Shown here one piece after another: positions 1-7,443 of a stretch of DNA of 64,000 bases (position 1 is its first letter; each line of letters opens with the position of its first letter). Source of the DNA: Herbaspirillum sp. 3R11 (GTDB taxonomy: Bacteria; Pseudomonadota; Gammaproteobacteria; Burkholderiales; Burkholderiaceae_D); assembly GCF_004563925.1 (NCBI RefSeq), contig NZ_SPNJ01000004.1, forward strand, positions 649,409 through 713,408. The letters are read 5' to 3'. Below the pieces are notes generated by a model. The model had not been told where the DNA came from. It did no database searches and saw only the letters and a list, made by a program, of their open reading frames with translations. The translations under genes and the position numbers were made by a program.

Positions 1-209
1 ACGCCGGGCTCGATCCGGACAACCTGCCGGAAGCGGACAAGACCAAGATGAATTTCGGCACCGGCGGCGACACCAAGGCCAAGGCCTGGCGCGACATCTG
101 GGGCGCCGGACAGGCAGTCGGCCTGATGGATGACGTGCCGACCGTGGCGCAGATGGTCGATCGTCTGGAAGCGGAGTATGCAGCGGCGCGACAACGCCTG
201 GCGCTGTAG
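1..209 (+). CDS. Nitronate monooxygenase, C-terminal end (partial at window edge)
   Basis: The frame opens at base 3 and gives 68 residues before a TAG at 207-209; the start lies outside the window. The motif WGAGQAVGLMDD followed by a helix VAQMVDRLEAEY is the usual tail of the nitronate monooxygenase (2-nitropropane dioxygenase) TIM-barrel family. These FMN enzymes oxidise alkyl nitronates to aldehydes or ketones plus nitrite and detoxify propionate-3-nitronate. The catalytic His and the FMN phosphate-binding loops would be upstream, so activity cannot be judged. An exact hairpin follows at 244-266. The family call rests on the tail only. Confidence 0.7.
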   Translation, partial: AGLDPDNLPEADKTKMNFGTGGDTKAKAWRDIWGAGQAVGLMDDVPTVAQMVDRLEAEYAAARQRLAL

Positions 210-243
210 TTCAACCGTAGTTCAACGACGGTTTCGAAGCCGC

Positions 244-266
244 TCCGACAGACAGGTTCTGTCGGA
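244..266 (+). terminator. Hairpin, possible terminator after the nitronate monooxygenase
   Basis: A perfect 9-bp stem (TCCGACAGA paired with TCTGTCGGA) with a 5-base loop lies 35 bases after the stop. No T-run follows, so it may be a Rho-independent terminator of weak type or a 3' processing structure. Confidence 0.35.
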
Positions 267-361
267 CAACGCCGCTATTTGCAAATGACTTTGTAACTAA
301 CGGCACTTCTCGCGCACTTGTATGTCGTACGGTCTCAGACACCATACAACGTGAGGACTTT

Positions 362-628
362 ATGACCAGCTTTCTGCGCACCAGAAAAGATCGCCATCCA
401 AAACCGGAAAACAAGGCGCGTCTGCCCCATGAGCACGACCAGTCCGGTGACAGCCAGCGCAGCGATGTCGACCAGAAGGAAATGCGACGCGCCTATCAAG
501 ACATCCGCGAAGGCCAGGTGGACACCGATCTGCGCGGCAGCGGCGGTCTCGACGAGATGAACAAGGGACCCGGCAAACGCGCCAGCGAAGCACCGCGCAA
601 GGATGACCCGTTCGACAAGTCACATTGA
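362..628 (+). CDS. Small hydrophilic hypothetical protein (88 aa)
   Basis: No family recognised. The product is very polar, rich in Arg, Lys, Asp and Glu, with no membrane segment and no Cys. It looks intrinsically disordered except for a possible short helix around residues 42-55 (DQKEMRRAYQDIREGQ). A purine-rich GTGAGGA sequence sits at a normal distance before the ATG. It stands alone between a rightward gene and a leftward hydrolase, with palindromes on both sides. Small charged proteins of this sort are often stress-induced, but nothing in the sequence shows that here. Confidence 0.6.
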   Translation: MTSFLRTRKDRHPKPENKARLPHEHDQSGDSQRSDVDQKEMRRAYQDIREGQVDTDLRGSGGLDEMNKGPGKRASEAPRKDDPFDKSH

Positions 629-743
629 ACCTTGCGTATGCAACGGACGTACTCAGCAGCGCGGAACAGCAAGCATTGACAGAAAATCAAGAGACGAAAT
701 TTGCCGGCAAATTGGCCTGAACAGGCTGCCATGCCGCCAAACG

Positions 744-767
744 ATACGCCGCTGATCAGCGGCGTAT
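744..767. terminator. Perfect 24-bp palindrome between convergent genes
   Basis: ATACGCCGCTGA followed at once by its exact reverse complement. It lies between the stop of the 88-aa gene and the stop of the leftward hydrolase, the expected place for a bidirectional terminator. There is no T-run on either side. Confidence 0.4.
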
Positions 768-823
768 TGCATTTGGGCGATCCGCTTTGTGCCCCACCCG
801 GCGCGGTAACGCTGCGGCCTCGG

Positions 824-1519
824 TCAAAGCCCGGAAGCGGCAATCCAGTCGCGGATGATGGTGAATAATTCCTGCGGCTTTTCCATTGGCGTCATGTGGC
901 CGCAATCGCGGACGATTTCAAAATGCGCGGCCGGAATGCGCTGCGCCATTTCTTCCGACTCTTCCACCGTACGCAAACGGTCGGCATCGCTGGCCACGAT
1001 CAGCGCCGGGCAATCGATGCGGTGCAGGTCGGCATAGCTGCCGTCGCGCAGCGTCGACAACTGGCGCAGGAACACTTCCTTGCCGTTGTTCAGCGCCATC
1101 GCTTGCAGGCGTTGCAACAGCGCAGCGTCGCCGGCACGGTCGGGATGCAGCGACGACGCCAGCGCGCGCGAAGTCAGCCCCTTGAACGGCGCCTTTTCCG
1201 CCAACGCGATCTGCGCCAGCGTAGCGGCCGATTCCTGCTCGCTTTGCGGACGCGACGAAGTATTCAGCAAGCCCAGGCCGAGCACGCGCTCCGGTGCTTT
1301 CAGTGCAATCGCCTGGGCCACGAAGCCGCCCATGGAAAAACCGAACAGCACGAACTTGTCCGGCGCATTGGCCAGCACCCGATCGGCCATGGCGTCCAGT
1401 GAATTGTCCTGGCCGAGGTCGCCGAAATGCAGCGTGCCGAGCGTGGCCAGATCGCTGCGCATGTCGTCCCACAAGGATGCGTTGAGCATGAAGCCCGGTA
1501 AAAAAACCAGATCGCGCAT
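824..1519 (-). CDS. Alpha/beta hydrolase
   Basis: 231 aa, usual for a compact alpha/beta-hydrolase. An oxyanion-hole type loop LPGF is at residues 7-10. The nucleophile elbow GFSMGG puts the catalytic Ser at about residue 62. The acid is Asp 178 or 180 (ASDADRLR) and the base is His 208 (DCGHMTPMEKP). Cytoplasmic, no signal peptide. The substrate is an ester or C-C bond of unknown identity; sequence alone does not separate esterases from other family members. GGGAAGAG precedes the start. It stands just downstream of the META lipoprotein (27-base gap, same strand), so it could share its transcript. Confidence 0.85.
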   Translation of the reverse strand: MRDLVFLPGFMLNASLWDDMRSDLATLGTLHFGDLGQDNSLDAMADRVLANAPDKFVLFGFSMGGFVAQAIALKAPERVLGLGLLNTSSRPQSEQESAATLAQIALAEKAPFKGLTSRALASSLHPDRAGDAALLQRLQAMALNNGKEVFLRQLSTLRDGSYADLHRIDCPALIVASDADRLRTVEESEEMAQRIPAAHFEIVRDCGHMTPMEKPQELFTIIRDWIAASGL

Positions 1520-1546
1520 GTTGTTGTTCTCTTCCCAATCAGCTGA

Positions 1547-1999
1547 TTATTTTGGCGTCGCCGGTTTCTCGCGCGCCTGCAAGGTCATGACGTCTCCATC
1601 CGCGGCAAACAGCTCCAGCGTACGGCCGGTGATGCGGTAACGTTCCAGCGCTTGCAGCCAGTCGAGGAAAACCGCTTCGAACTCCATGGCCTTGCCCGGG
1701 CAGGCCATGCGTGTTGCTGCAGCATGCCCGATGGTCAGACGGCCGCCGTCGCGCAGCACATACGGCGCGTTGAATGGATTGCACCAGGCGCGGCCGCTGA
1801 CGCTGGCCTGGGCGCCGTCGTCCTGGAAGCTCAGGATCACCGGCGCGCTGCCCTCGCCGCCGCGCGGGATCTCATGCCCCGGCCAGCTGGTCAGTTCCCA
1901 GCGCACGCTGGTCAGCGCGGCGCCGTCGGCACCGCTCGGTTGCGAAGCGCAGCCTGCCAGTCCAAGCAGCGCCGCCAGCATTGCAATATATCGTTTCAT
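1547..1999 (-). CDS. META-domain lipoprotein
   Basis: 150 aa. The start is chosen at the ATG that gives a lipoprotein signal (MKRYIAMLAALLGLAGC, lipidated Cys at residue 17) and has GGAGAGGG just upstream; the frame is open further 5' but that part overlaps the MFS gene. The mature part holds one META/HslJ-like fold: an RWEL strand near the start, a central CNPF loop and a Cys-containing MACPG segment before a C-terminal two-strand unit. The DUF306/META family is found in heat-shock protein HslJ and in envelope proteins; its biochemical role is unclear. It lies 22 bases after the MFS stop and is probably cotranscribed with it. Confidence 0.75.
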   Translation of the reverse strand: MKRYIAMLAALLGLAGCASQPSGADGAALTSVRWELTSWPGHEIPRGGEGSAPVILSFQDDGAQASVSGRAWCNPFNAPYVLRDGGRLTIGHAAATRMACPGKAMEFEAVFLDWLQALERYRITGRTLELFAADGDVMTLQAREKPATPK

Positions 2000-2021
2000 G
2001 ATGCCCTCTCCATGGTGAAAA

Positions 2022-3200
2022 TCATTCCAGCCATTTGGCCCGGCTGGCCGCCAGCGCCACCGCGATGCACAGCGTGCCGATGAATGCCAGGCCCGCCTGC
2101 AGGCCGAAGCCATGCGCCAGGAAACCGACTACCGGCGGCCCGATCAGGCCGCCGCTGTAACTGAGCGTGGCGACGCCGGCCAGCGCGATCGCGCCATGCC
2201 GCCCGGCCGCGCTGAACACGAACGGAAACACCATCGCCACGCCGGTGCCGGCGATCGCGAAACCGATGATGACCAACGGAATATTGATCGCCGCGACCGC
2301 AATGAACACGCCCACCGCTGCCAGCAGCGAACCGAAGCCGACCACCTTGCGCGCGCCCCAGCGCTCCTTGAGGCGGTCGCCCACCAAGCGCGCCAGCAGC
2401 ATCATGCCGGCAAACCCGGCATAAGCCAGCGGCGCACCGCCGTCGCCGGCGTGCATGTGGTCCTTCATGTACAGACCGCTCCAGTCGGCAATCGATCCCT
2501 CGACAATCGCGCCGCAGAATCCGATCAGACCGAGCGCCACCAGATGGCCGTGCGGAATGGCGAAGATCTTCTTGTCGGCGCTGGGTTCCGGCCGGTCGTT
2601 CGGCATCGCCTTGTACCCCAATCGCAGCGGCAGCAGGAACACCACGGCAAGCGCCGCGAAATGCCAGAACGGCGTGACCTCAAGCGCCGCCACCGCGCTA
2701 CCCAGCAAGGCGCCGCTGAAGGTGCCGACGCAGAACCACGCATGCAGCAGCGACATGATGGAGCGCCCGGCCTGTTTTTCCGCCACTGCGCCCAGCGCAT
2801 TGATGGCGACGTCGAAGCAGCTCGAGGCGGCGCCGTAGATCGCGCTGAACAACATCAGCAGCGCCAGGTTGGGGGCAATGCCCAGCGCCGGCAAGGTCAG
2901 CAGCAGCACCAATCCGGCATACCAGGTGGTACGACGCGGACCGTAGTGCGCGTTGAGCCACGCCGCCAGCGGAAACGAGCCGACCGCACCGATGCCGCCG
3001 CACAGCAGCACCATGCTCAGCGTGGCGGCATCGAGCTGCAGGTTGTCGCGGATCGACGGAATGCGCGCCGCCCAGCTGGCGTACAGCAGGCCCAGCATGA
3101 AAAAGAAAAACGGAATCGCGCTGCGGCGCCAGCGGGCGCGCCATGTGGTCGCGTCGGTCGGCGCATCCGCAGTCGAATTCAAAGTCAGGTCGGTTGTCAT
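2022..3200 (-). CDS. MFS transporter, YbjJ-like
   Basis: About 392 aa with twelve predicted membrane helices and a long loop between helices 6 and 7. The cytoplasmic loop between helices 2 and 3 reads AHYGPRRTTW and the 8/9 loop GDRLKERWGARKV, both major-facilitator type A motifs. The sequence pattern fits the YbjJ branch of fucose-permease-like MFS proteins, so a small organic substrate or efflux role is possible; no substrate can be assigned. The start is uncertain: the ATG at 3200 is preferred because it leaves a short cytoplasmic tail, but neither it nor the earlier in-frame ATGs has a good Shine-Dalgarno. Confidence 0.75.
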   Translation of the reverse strand: MTTDLTLNSTADAPTDATTWRARWRRSAIPFFFFMLGLLYASWAARIPSIRDNLQLDAATLSMVLLCGGIGAVGSFPLAAWLNAHYGPRRTTWYAGLVLLLTLPALGIAPNLALLMLFSAIYGAASSCFDVAINALGAVAEKQAGRSIMSLLHAWFCVGTFSGALLGSAVAALEVTPFWHFAALAVVFLLPLRLGYKAMPNDRPEPSADKKIFAIPHGHLVALGLIGFCGAIVEGSIADWSGLYMKDHMHAGDGGAPLAYAGFAGMMLLARLVGDRLKERWGARKVVGFGSLLAAVGVFIAVAAINIPLVIIGFAIAGTGVAMVFPFVFSAAGRHGAIALAGVATLSYSGGLIGPPVVGFLAHGFGLQAGLAFIGTLCIAVALAASRAKWLE

Positions 3201-3315
3201 GCAATCCAGAGAGGAATAAACTTCGTCGGCTGCCATTATCCCGCATCCTGCCTGCGCCGATGATGTTCCTTCCATTCACCGCTGTACCCGTTTCATTTTC
3301 CGTTTCATTTTTTGC

Positions 3316-3903
3316 ATGTCCGATCTCTCCGACCCGCTACACCAACTTCAGACCCAGGCCCTCGACGCACTGCTCGCACTGCAAGACCTGATCGACAACT
3401 ACACGCCATTGCACGAAGACCGCGTCGCCACGCTGGCGCTGCAGATCGGTCGCCGCATGAAACTTGATGCGCCACGCCTGCAAGCGCTGCACATGGCCGC
3501 ACGCGTGCACGACATCGGCAAGGTCGACATCCCGCTGGACATCCTCAACAAACCCGGCAAGCTCAACGATGCTGAATTTGCCTTGATCAAGACGCATGCG
3601 CAGACCAGCTACGATGTGCTCAAGCGCATTTCCTTCACGCTGCCGGTGGCCGACATCGTCCACGCACATCACGAATACCTGGACGGTTCCGGCTATCCGC
3701 GCGGCCTGCGCGGCGACGACATCCTGCCGGAGGCACGCATCCTCACCGTCGCCGACATCGTCGAATCGATGTCCGAAGACCGGCCCTATCGCAAGAGCCT
3801 CGGCATGCCCGCTGCGCTGGAAGAAATCAGCCGCCTGCGCGGCATCCGGCTCGACCCGGACGCGGTCGACGCCTGCCTGCAGGTCTGCGGCAACGCGCCC
3901 TGA
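3316..3903 (+). CDS. Stand-alone HD-GYP domain protein (probable cyclic-di-GMP phosphodiesterase)
   Basis: 195 aa, little more than one HD-GYP domain. The metal-binding HD pair is at residues 65-66 (VHDIGK), with the Lys at 69, further His at 94, 118 and 119, and the hallmark HHEYLDGSGYP at 118-128. These residues fit hydrolysis of cyclic di-GMP in the cytoplasm. No receiver or other sensory domain is attached, so control must be by expression or partners. In the late helix the sequence is ADIVESM where active family members usually have an Asp, a minor deviation. There is no clear Shine-Dalgarno before the ATG. Confidence 0.8.
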   Translation: MSDLSDPLHQLQTQALDALLALQDLIDNYTPLHEDRVATLALQIGRRMKLDAPRLQALHMAARVHDIGKVDIPLDILNKPGKLNDAEFALIKTHAQTSYDVLKRISFTLPVADIVHAHHEYLDGSGYPRGLRGDDILPEARILTVADIVESMSEDRPYRKSLGMPAALEEISRLRGIRLDPDAVDACLQVCGNAP

Positions 3904-4009
3904 CAAGTTCCGCTACACTCTTGGCATTGCCGCGTTAGTACGGACGCGCGGCGCCATAACAATCAGGCAGCGCCTCACCGGTAGCCGCCGATATCCAAGA
4001 GACAATCTC

Positions 4010-5230
4010 ATGCCAGAACCGATCGCCGCCACGCAGCGGGATTTCATCGTGCGCCATCCGTTGCTGACCGCCCTCGCCCTGTCGCTGGGCACCGCGATTG
4101 CGCTCGGCGTGGCGCGCTTTTCGTATGCGCTGCTGCTGTCGCCGATGCGCACCGACCTCGGCTGGCCCTACCTGATCGCCGGCGGCATGAACACCGGCAA
4201 CGCACTCGGCTACCTGCTCGGCGCGCTCGTCTCACCGCCGCTGATGCGCCGCTTCGGTACACACAAGTTGCTGATCGGCGGCGCGCTGGCGACCGCTTTC
4301 CTGATCATCCTCTCGGGATTGTTCACCGATACCGCGACGCTGCTGGCGCTGCGCATCGTGACCGGTACAGTGAGCGCCTTCATCTTCATCTCCGGCGGCA
4401 TCCTGATCAGCCGTCTGGCGGCGCTGCATCCGCAACGCGCGGGATTTTTGCTGGGCCTGTTCTACGGCGGCAGCGGCATCGGCATTGTCGCCTCGGCCTG
4501 GCTGGTGCCGGCGACCATGGCCGCCGCTACGGCCCACGGCGTCGCCCATAGCTGGCAATGGGCATGGATCGCGATGGGCTTGCTGAGCCTGGTGGCGACC
4601 GCCTTCATGGCGCCGCCGGCGCTGCGCATCCCGGCCTTGCCGCCGCAGGCGCAGGGCGCCGGACGATTCCGCATGCGCACGCTGAGCTTCGGGCTGAGCG
4701 GTTATTTCATGTTCGGACTCGGCTATATCGGCTACATGACCTTCGTGATTGCGCTGCTCAAGGAGCAAGGCATGTCGGCGTCGATGATCACGCTGTTCTA
4801 CACGCTGCTGGGTCTCGCCGTGATGGCGTCGTCGCGGCTGTGGGCCGGCATGCTGGACAAGTTCAAGGGCGGCGAATCGCTGGCCATCCTCAACGCGCTG
4901 CTGAGCGTGGCGACGCTGTTGCCGGCGGTGACGGCGGCGCCGGTGGCGGTGTTCATCTCGGGATTATTGTTCGGCGGCGTGTTCCTGTCGGCGGTGGCCT
5001 CGACCACCGCACTGGTGCGCCACAACCTGCCGCCGGCCAGCTGGTCGCTCGGCATCAGCGCCTTCACGATCGTGTTCGCGGCGGGCCAGATCGTCGGTCC
5101 GAGCATCGTCGGCTGGATCGCCGACCGCAGCGGCGGCCTGCAGCAGGGCCTGCTGTTTTCAGCGCTGTCGCTGCTGGTCGGCGCGCTGCTGGCATGGCGT
5201 CAGCGACCGCTGCAGTTGCTTAAGAACTAA
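4010..5230 (+). CDS. MFS transporter, YbfB/YjiJ-like
   Basis: 406 aa with twelve membrane helices. The N-terminal stretch GTAIALGVARFSYALLLSPM is typical of the YbfB/YjiJ family. Start at the ATG preceded by AAGAGA; the same frame is open upstream through the HD-GYP gene but that is a shadow. The gene follows the HD-GYP gene by about 105 bases and its stop overlaps by 4 bases with the stop of the leftward CMD-like gene. Substrate unknown; family members are mostly uncharacterised efflux carriers. Confidence 0.8.
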   Translation: MPEPIAATQRDFIVRHPLLTALALSLGTAIALGVARFSYALLLSPMRTDLGWPYLIAGGMNTGNALGYLLGALVSPPLMRRFGTHKLLIGGALATAFLIILSGLFTDTATLLALRIVTGTVSAFIFISGGILISRLAALHPQRAGFLLGLFYGGSGIGIVASAWLVPATMAAATAHGVAHSWQWAWIAMGLLSLVATAFMAPPALRIPALPPQAQGAGRFRMRTLSFGLSGYFMFGLGYIGYMTFVIALLKEQGMSASMITLFYTLLGLAVMASSRLWAGMLDKFKGGESLAILNALLSVATLLPAVTAAPVAVFISGLLFGGVFLSAVASTTALVRHNLPPASWSLGISAFTIVFAAGQIVGPSIVGWIADRSGGLQQGLLFSALSLLVGALLAWRQRPLQLLKN

Positions 5231-5682
5231 GCACCGAGTTTCACACTAAGATCAGGGAAAACAATCTCCACCTGACTTGCCTTGCCGAGCATGTCGGTGA
5301 GGAAGTTCAGACCGACGTGGGTGATTATTTCCACAATCTCGGCGTCACTGTAGCCGGCGCTGCGCACCTCAACCAGATCGAGCGCGCCAATCTTGCCGTT
5401 CTTCTCCAGCAGGCTGCGTGCGAACTTCACGGCGGCCGCGACTTGCGGATCTTCGCGCGCAATTGTTCTTTGCGCCGACGCAATGCGTGCCCGCACCGGC
5501 ACAGCCAGCGTGCCGCCGTCGGCGATGCCGTGCAAGCCGAGGTAGGCGCGCAAGGCCGCCGGAGAATTGGCGAAGACCTTCAGGAAATCCGGCACCAGGC
5601 CGAGCTGCTCCTGAATGGCGGCGAACAAGGCGGCCTGTTCCGGAGTGGCGTCAGTAGTGTCGACGAGTTTGATGCGTGCCAT
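5227..5682 (-). CDS. Carboxymuconolactone decarboxylase-family protein lacking the catalytic CxxC segment
   Basis: 151 aa from the ATG that begins MARIKLVDTT. Both ends match CMD/AhpD-like proteins: LGLVPDFLKVFANSPAALRAYLGLHG near the front (split here as LGLVPDFLKV and SPAALRAYLG) and GYSDAEIVEIITHVGLN near the end. Between VRARIA and DPQVAAAVKFAR about 35-40 residues are missing compared with usual members of around 185 aa. That is the part with the redox CxxC and its His. The protein has no Cys at all. The reading frame is intact, so this is a clean internal deletion or a degenerate paralogue without peroxidase activity. It is divergent from the LysR gene at 5787, its likely regulator. Confidence 0.7.
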   Translation of the reverse strand: MARIKLVDTTDATPEQAALFAAIQEQLGLVPDFLKVFANSPAALRAYLGLHGIADGGTLAVPVRARIASAQRTIAREDPQVAAAVKFARSLLEKNGKIGALDLVEVRSAGYSDAEIVEIITHVGLNFLTDMLGKASQVEIVFPDLSVKLGA

Positions 5683-5786
5683 GAAGACGGCCCTGACGAT
5701 GGTGGAGATGCAGGGAGTGTCACCGATCTCGGGCATAATCCAAATACCCTGAAATCACAATTAGTCATTACAAAAACAGGAACAAT

Positions 5787-6689
5787 ATGGACCGACTCGA
5801 GTCGATGGCGATTTTCCTGGCGGTGGTCGATGAAGGCGGATTCGCCGCCGCCGCGCGCAAGATGAAGATCTCGCCGCCCGTCGTCACGCGCGCCGTGAGC
5901 GACCTGGAAGCGGCCATCGGCGTGCGCCTGCTGACGCGTACCACGCGCATCGTGCGCGTCACCGACGTCGGCGCACGCTACGCCGAGGATTGCCGCCGCG
6001 TGCTGGCCGACGTCACCGAAATGGAAGACCTGGCCGCCGGCGCCCACGGCGCGGTGCGCGGCCGCCTGGTGGTGACGGCGTCGGCCACGTTCGGCCGCAT
6101 GTATGTCACGCCGATCGTGATGGAATACCTGCGGCGCTATCCCGAAGCCGAAGTCGAATGCCGTTTCGCCGACCGCATCATCAACCTGATGGACGAAGGC
6201 ATCGACGTGGCGATCCGCATCGGCCAGCTGGCCGATTCCAGCTATCAGGCAATCCCCGTGGGCACGGTGCGGCGCGTGGTGTGCGCCTCGCCTTCCTATC
6301 TCGCCGAACACGGCGCGCCGCAGACCCCGGACGATCTGAGGCAACACGTGATCGTGTCCTCCAACGGCGTCTCGACCTCGCCGGACTGGCGCTTCACCAA
6401 GGGCGATGCGACCACCATCGTGCGCGTGCAGCCGCGCATGACGGTGATGTCGAACGATGAAGCCATCATCGCCGCGCTGGACGGCTTCGGCATCACGCGC
6501 GTGCTGTCCTACATGGTGGCGGCGCCGCTCTCGGACGGCCGGCTGGTGGAAGTCTTGCGCGGCCATGAGACGCCGACGCTGCCGGTACACGTGGTGCATC
6601 ACGAAGGCCGCCATGCTGCGCGCAAGGTGCGCGCCTTCCTCGACCTTGCTGTCGGGGAACTGCGCGGCGGGCAGCCGGGCGTGGAGTAG
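5787..6689 (+). CDS. LysR-family transcriptional regulator
   Basis: 300 aa. The winged helix-turn-helix occupies residues 1-60 (DRLESMAIFLAVVDEGGF, then AAAARKMKISPPVVTRAV) and the periplasmic-binding-like effector domain about 90-290. The pattern is that of the common CrgA/DmlR-type subgroup. It is divergent from the truncated CMD gene (104-base spacer) and followed in the same direction by the GST and reductase genes after 117 bases. It may regulate either side; the effector is unknown. Confidence 0.9.
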   Translation: MDRLESMAIFLAVVDEGGFAAAARKMKISPPVVTRAVSDLEAAIGVRLLTRTTRIVRVTDVGARYAEDCRRVLADVTEMEDLAAGAHGAVRGRLVVTASATFGRMYVTPIVMEYLRRYPEAEVECRFADRIINLMDEGIDVAIRIGQLADSSYQAIPVGTVRRVVCASPSYLAEHGAPQTPDDLRQHVIVSSNGVSTSPDWRFTKGDATTIVRVQPRMTVMSNDEAIIAALDGFGITRVLSYMVAAPLSDGRLVEVLRGHETPTLPVHVVHHEGRHAARKVRAFLDLAVGELRGGQPGVE

Positions 6690-6806
6690 GACCGTCCACC
6701 GGATTATTCTCGAACCGGGAATAGTCCATTGTCCGTGGCGGCGATTCTCATCATCCGCGTTATCAGCAACACTGGCGACTCCTACAACACACCACCTGGA
6801 GCTGCC

Positions 6807-7418
6807 ATGAAACTCTACTACCACCCTCTGTCCGGCCATTCGCACCGTGCCCGCCTGTTCCTCTCGCTGCTGGGCGCACAACATGAACTGGTCCTGGTCG
6901 ATCTGAAAAAGGGCGAGCAAAAATCCCCTGAAATCCTGAAGCTCAACCGCTTCGGCCAAGTCCCCGTATTGCAAGACGGCGACACCGTCGTCAGCGATTC
7001 CAACGCCATCCTGATTTACCTCGCCAAGTCGCTGGGCCGCACAGACTGGCTGCCGGAAAATCCGGCTACCGCCGCCGCCGTGCAACGCTGGTTGTCGGTC
7101 GCCGCCGGCGAAATCGCCCGCGGTCCGGCTGCCGCCCGCCTGGTCACCGTATTCGGTGCGCCCATTGATGCCGACGACGCGATCCGCCGCGCCCACGCCA
7201 TCCTGACATTGGTCGAACAGGAACTGGCTACCCGCACCTGGCTGGCGGCTGAGCAAGCCACCATCGCCGACATCGCGTTGTACTCGTATATCTCCAGCGC
7301 ACCCGAAGGCAACGTCGACCTGAGCGCCTATCCGCACACCCGCCAATGGCTGGCGCGGATCGAAGCGCTGCCCGGCTTCGTCGCATTCCAGAAAACTGCT
7401 GTCGGCCTGGCCGCTTAA
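6807..7418 (+). CDS. Glutathione S-transferase
   Basis: 203 aa, normal GST length. The ATG that begins [14 protein letters not shown] is chosen; an upstream TTG adds 26 unrelated residues. Thioredoxin-like domain at 1-75 with the active-site SGHSHR loop, the cis-Pro of [11 protein letters not shown] and the glutathione gamma-Glu contact VVSDSNAIL. All-helical domain from 85 on. It lies 25 bases before the fusion reductase and is almost surely cotranscribed with it. A role in conjugating or reducing an electrophile handled by that enzyme is an inference from position. Confidence 0.9.
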   Translation: MKLYYHPLSGHSHRARLFLSLLGAQHELVLVDLKKGEQKSPEILKLNRFGQVPVLQDGDTVVSDSNAILIYLAKSLGRTDWLPENPATAAAVQRWLSVAAGEIARGPAAARLVTVFGAPIDADDAIRRAHAILTLVEQELATRTWLAAEQATIADIALYSYISSAPEGNVDLSAYPHTRQWLARIEALPGFVAFQKTAVGLAA

Positions 7419-7443
7419 CCCATAAGGCATAAGGAGCGCCATC

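Noticed and set aside
2112..3263. Long open frame on the plus strand opposite the YbjJ-like transporter
   Set aside because: Composition is dominated by Arg, Gln, His and Asp, with no family features; it mirrors the real minus-strand gene.
3596..4009. N-terminal extension of the YbfB-like transporter through the HD-GYP gene
   Set aside because: Extension overlaps a real gene in another frame; the ATG at 4010 gives a normal transporter start.
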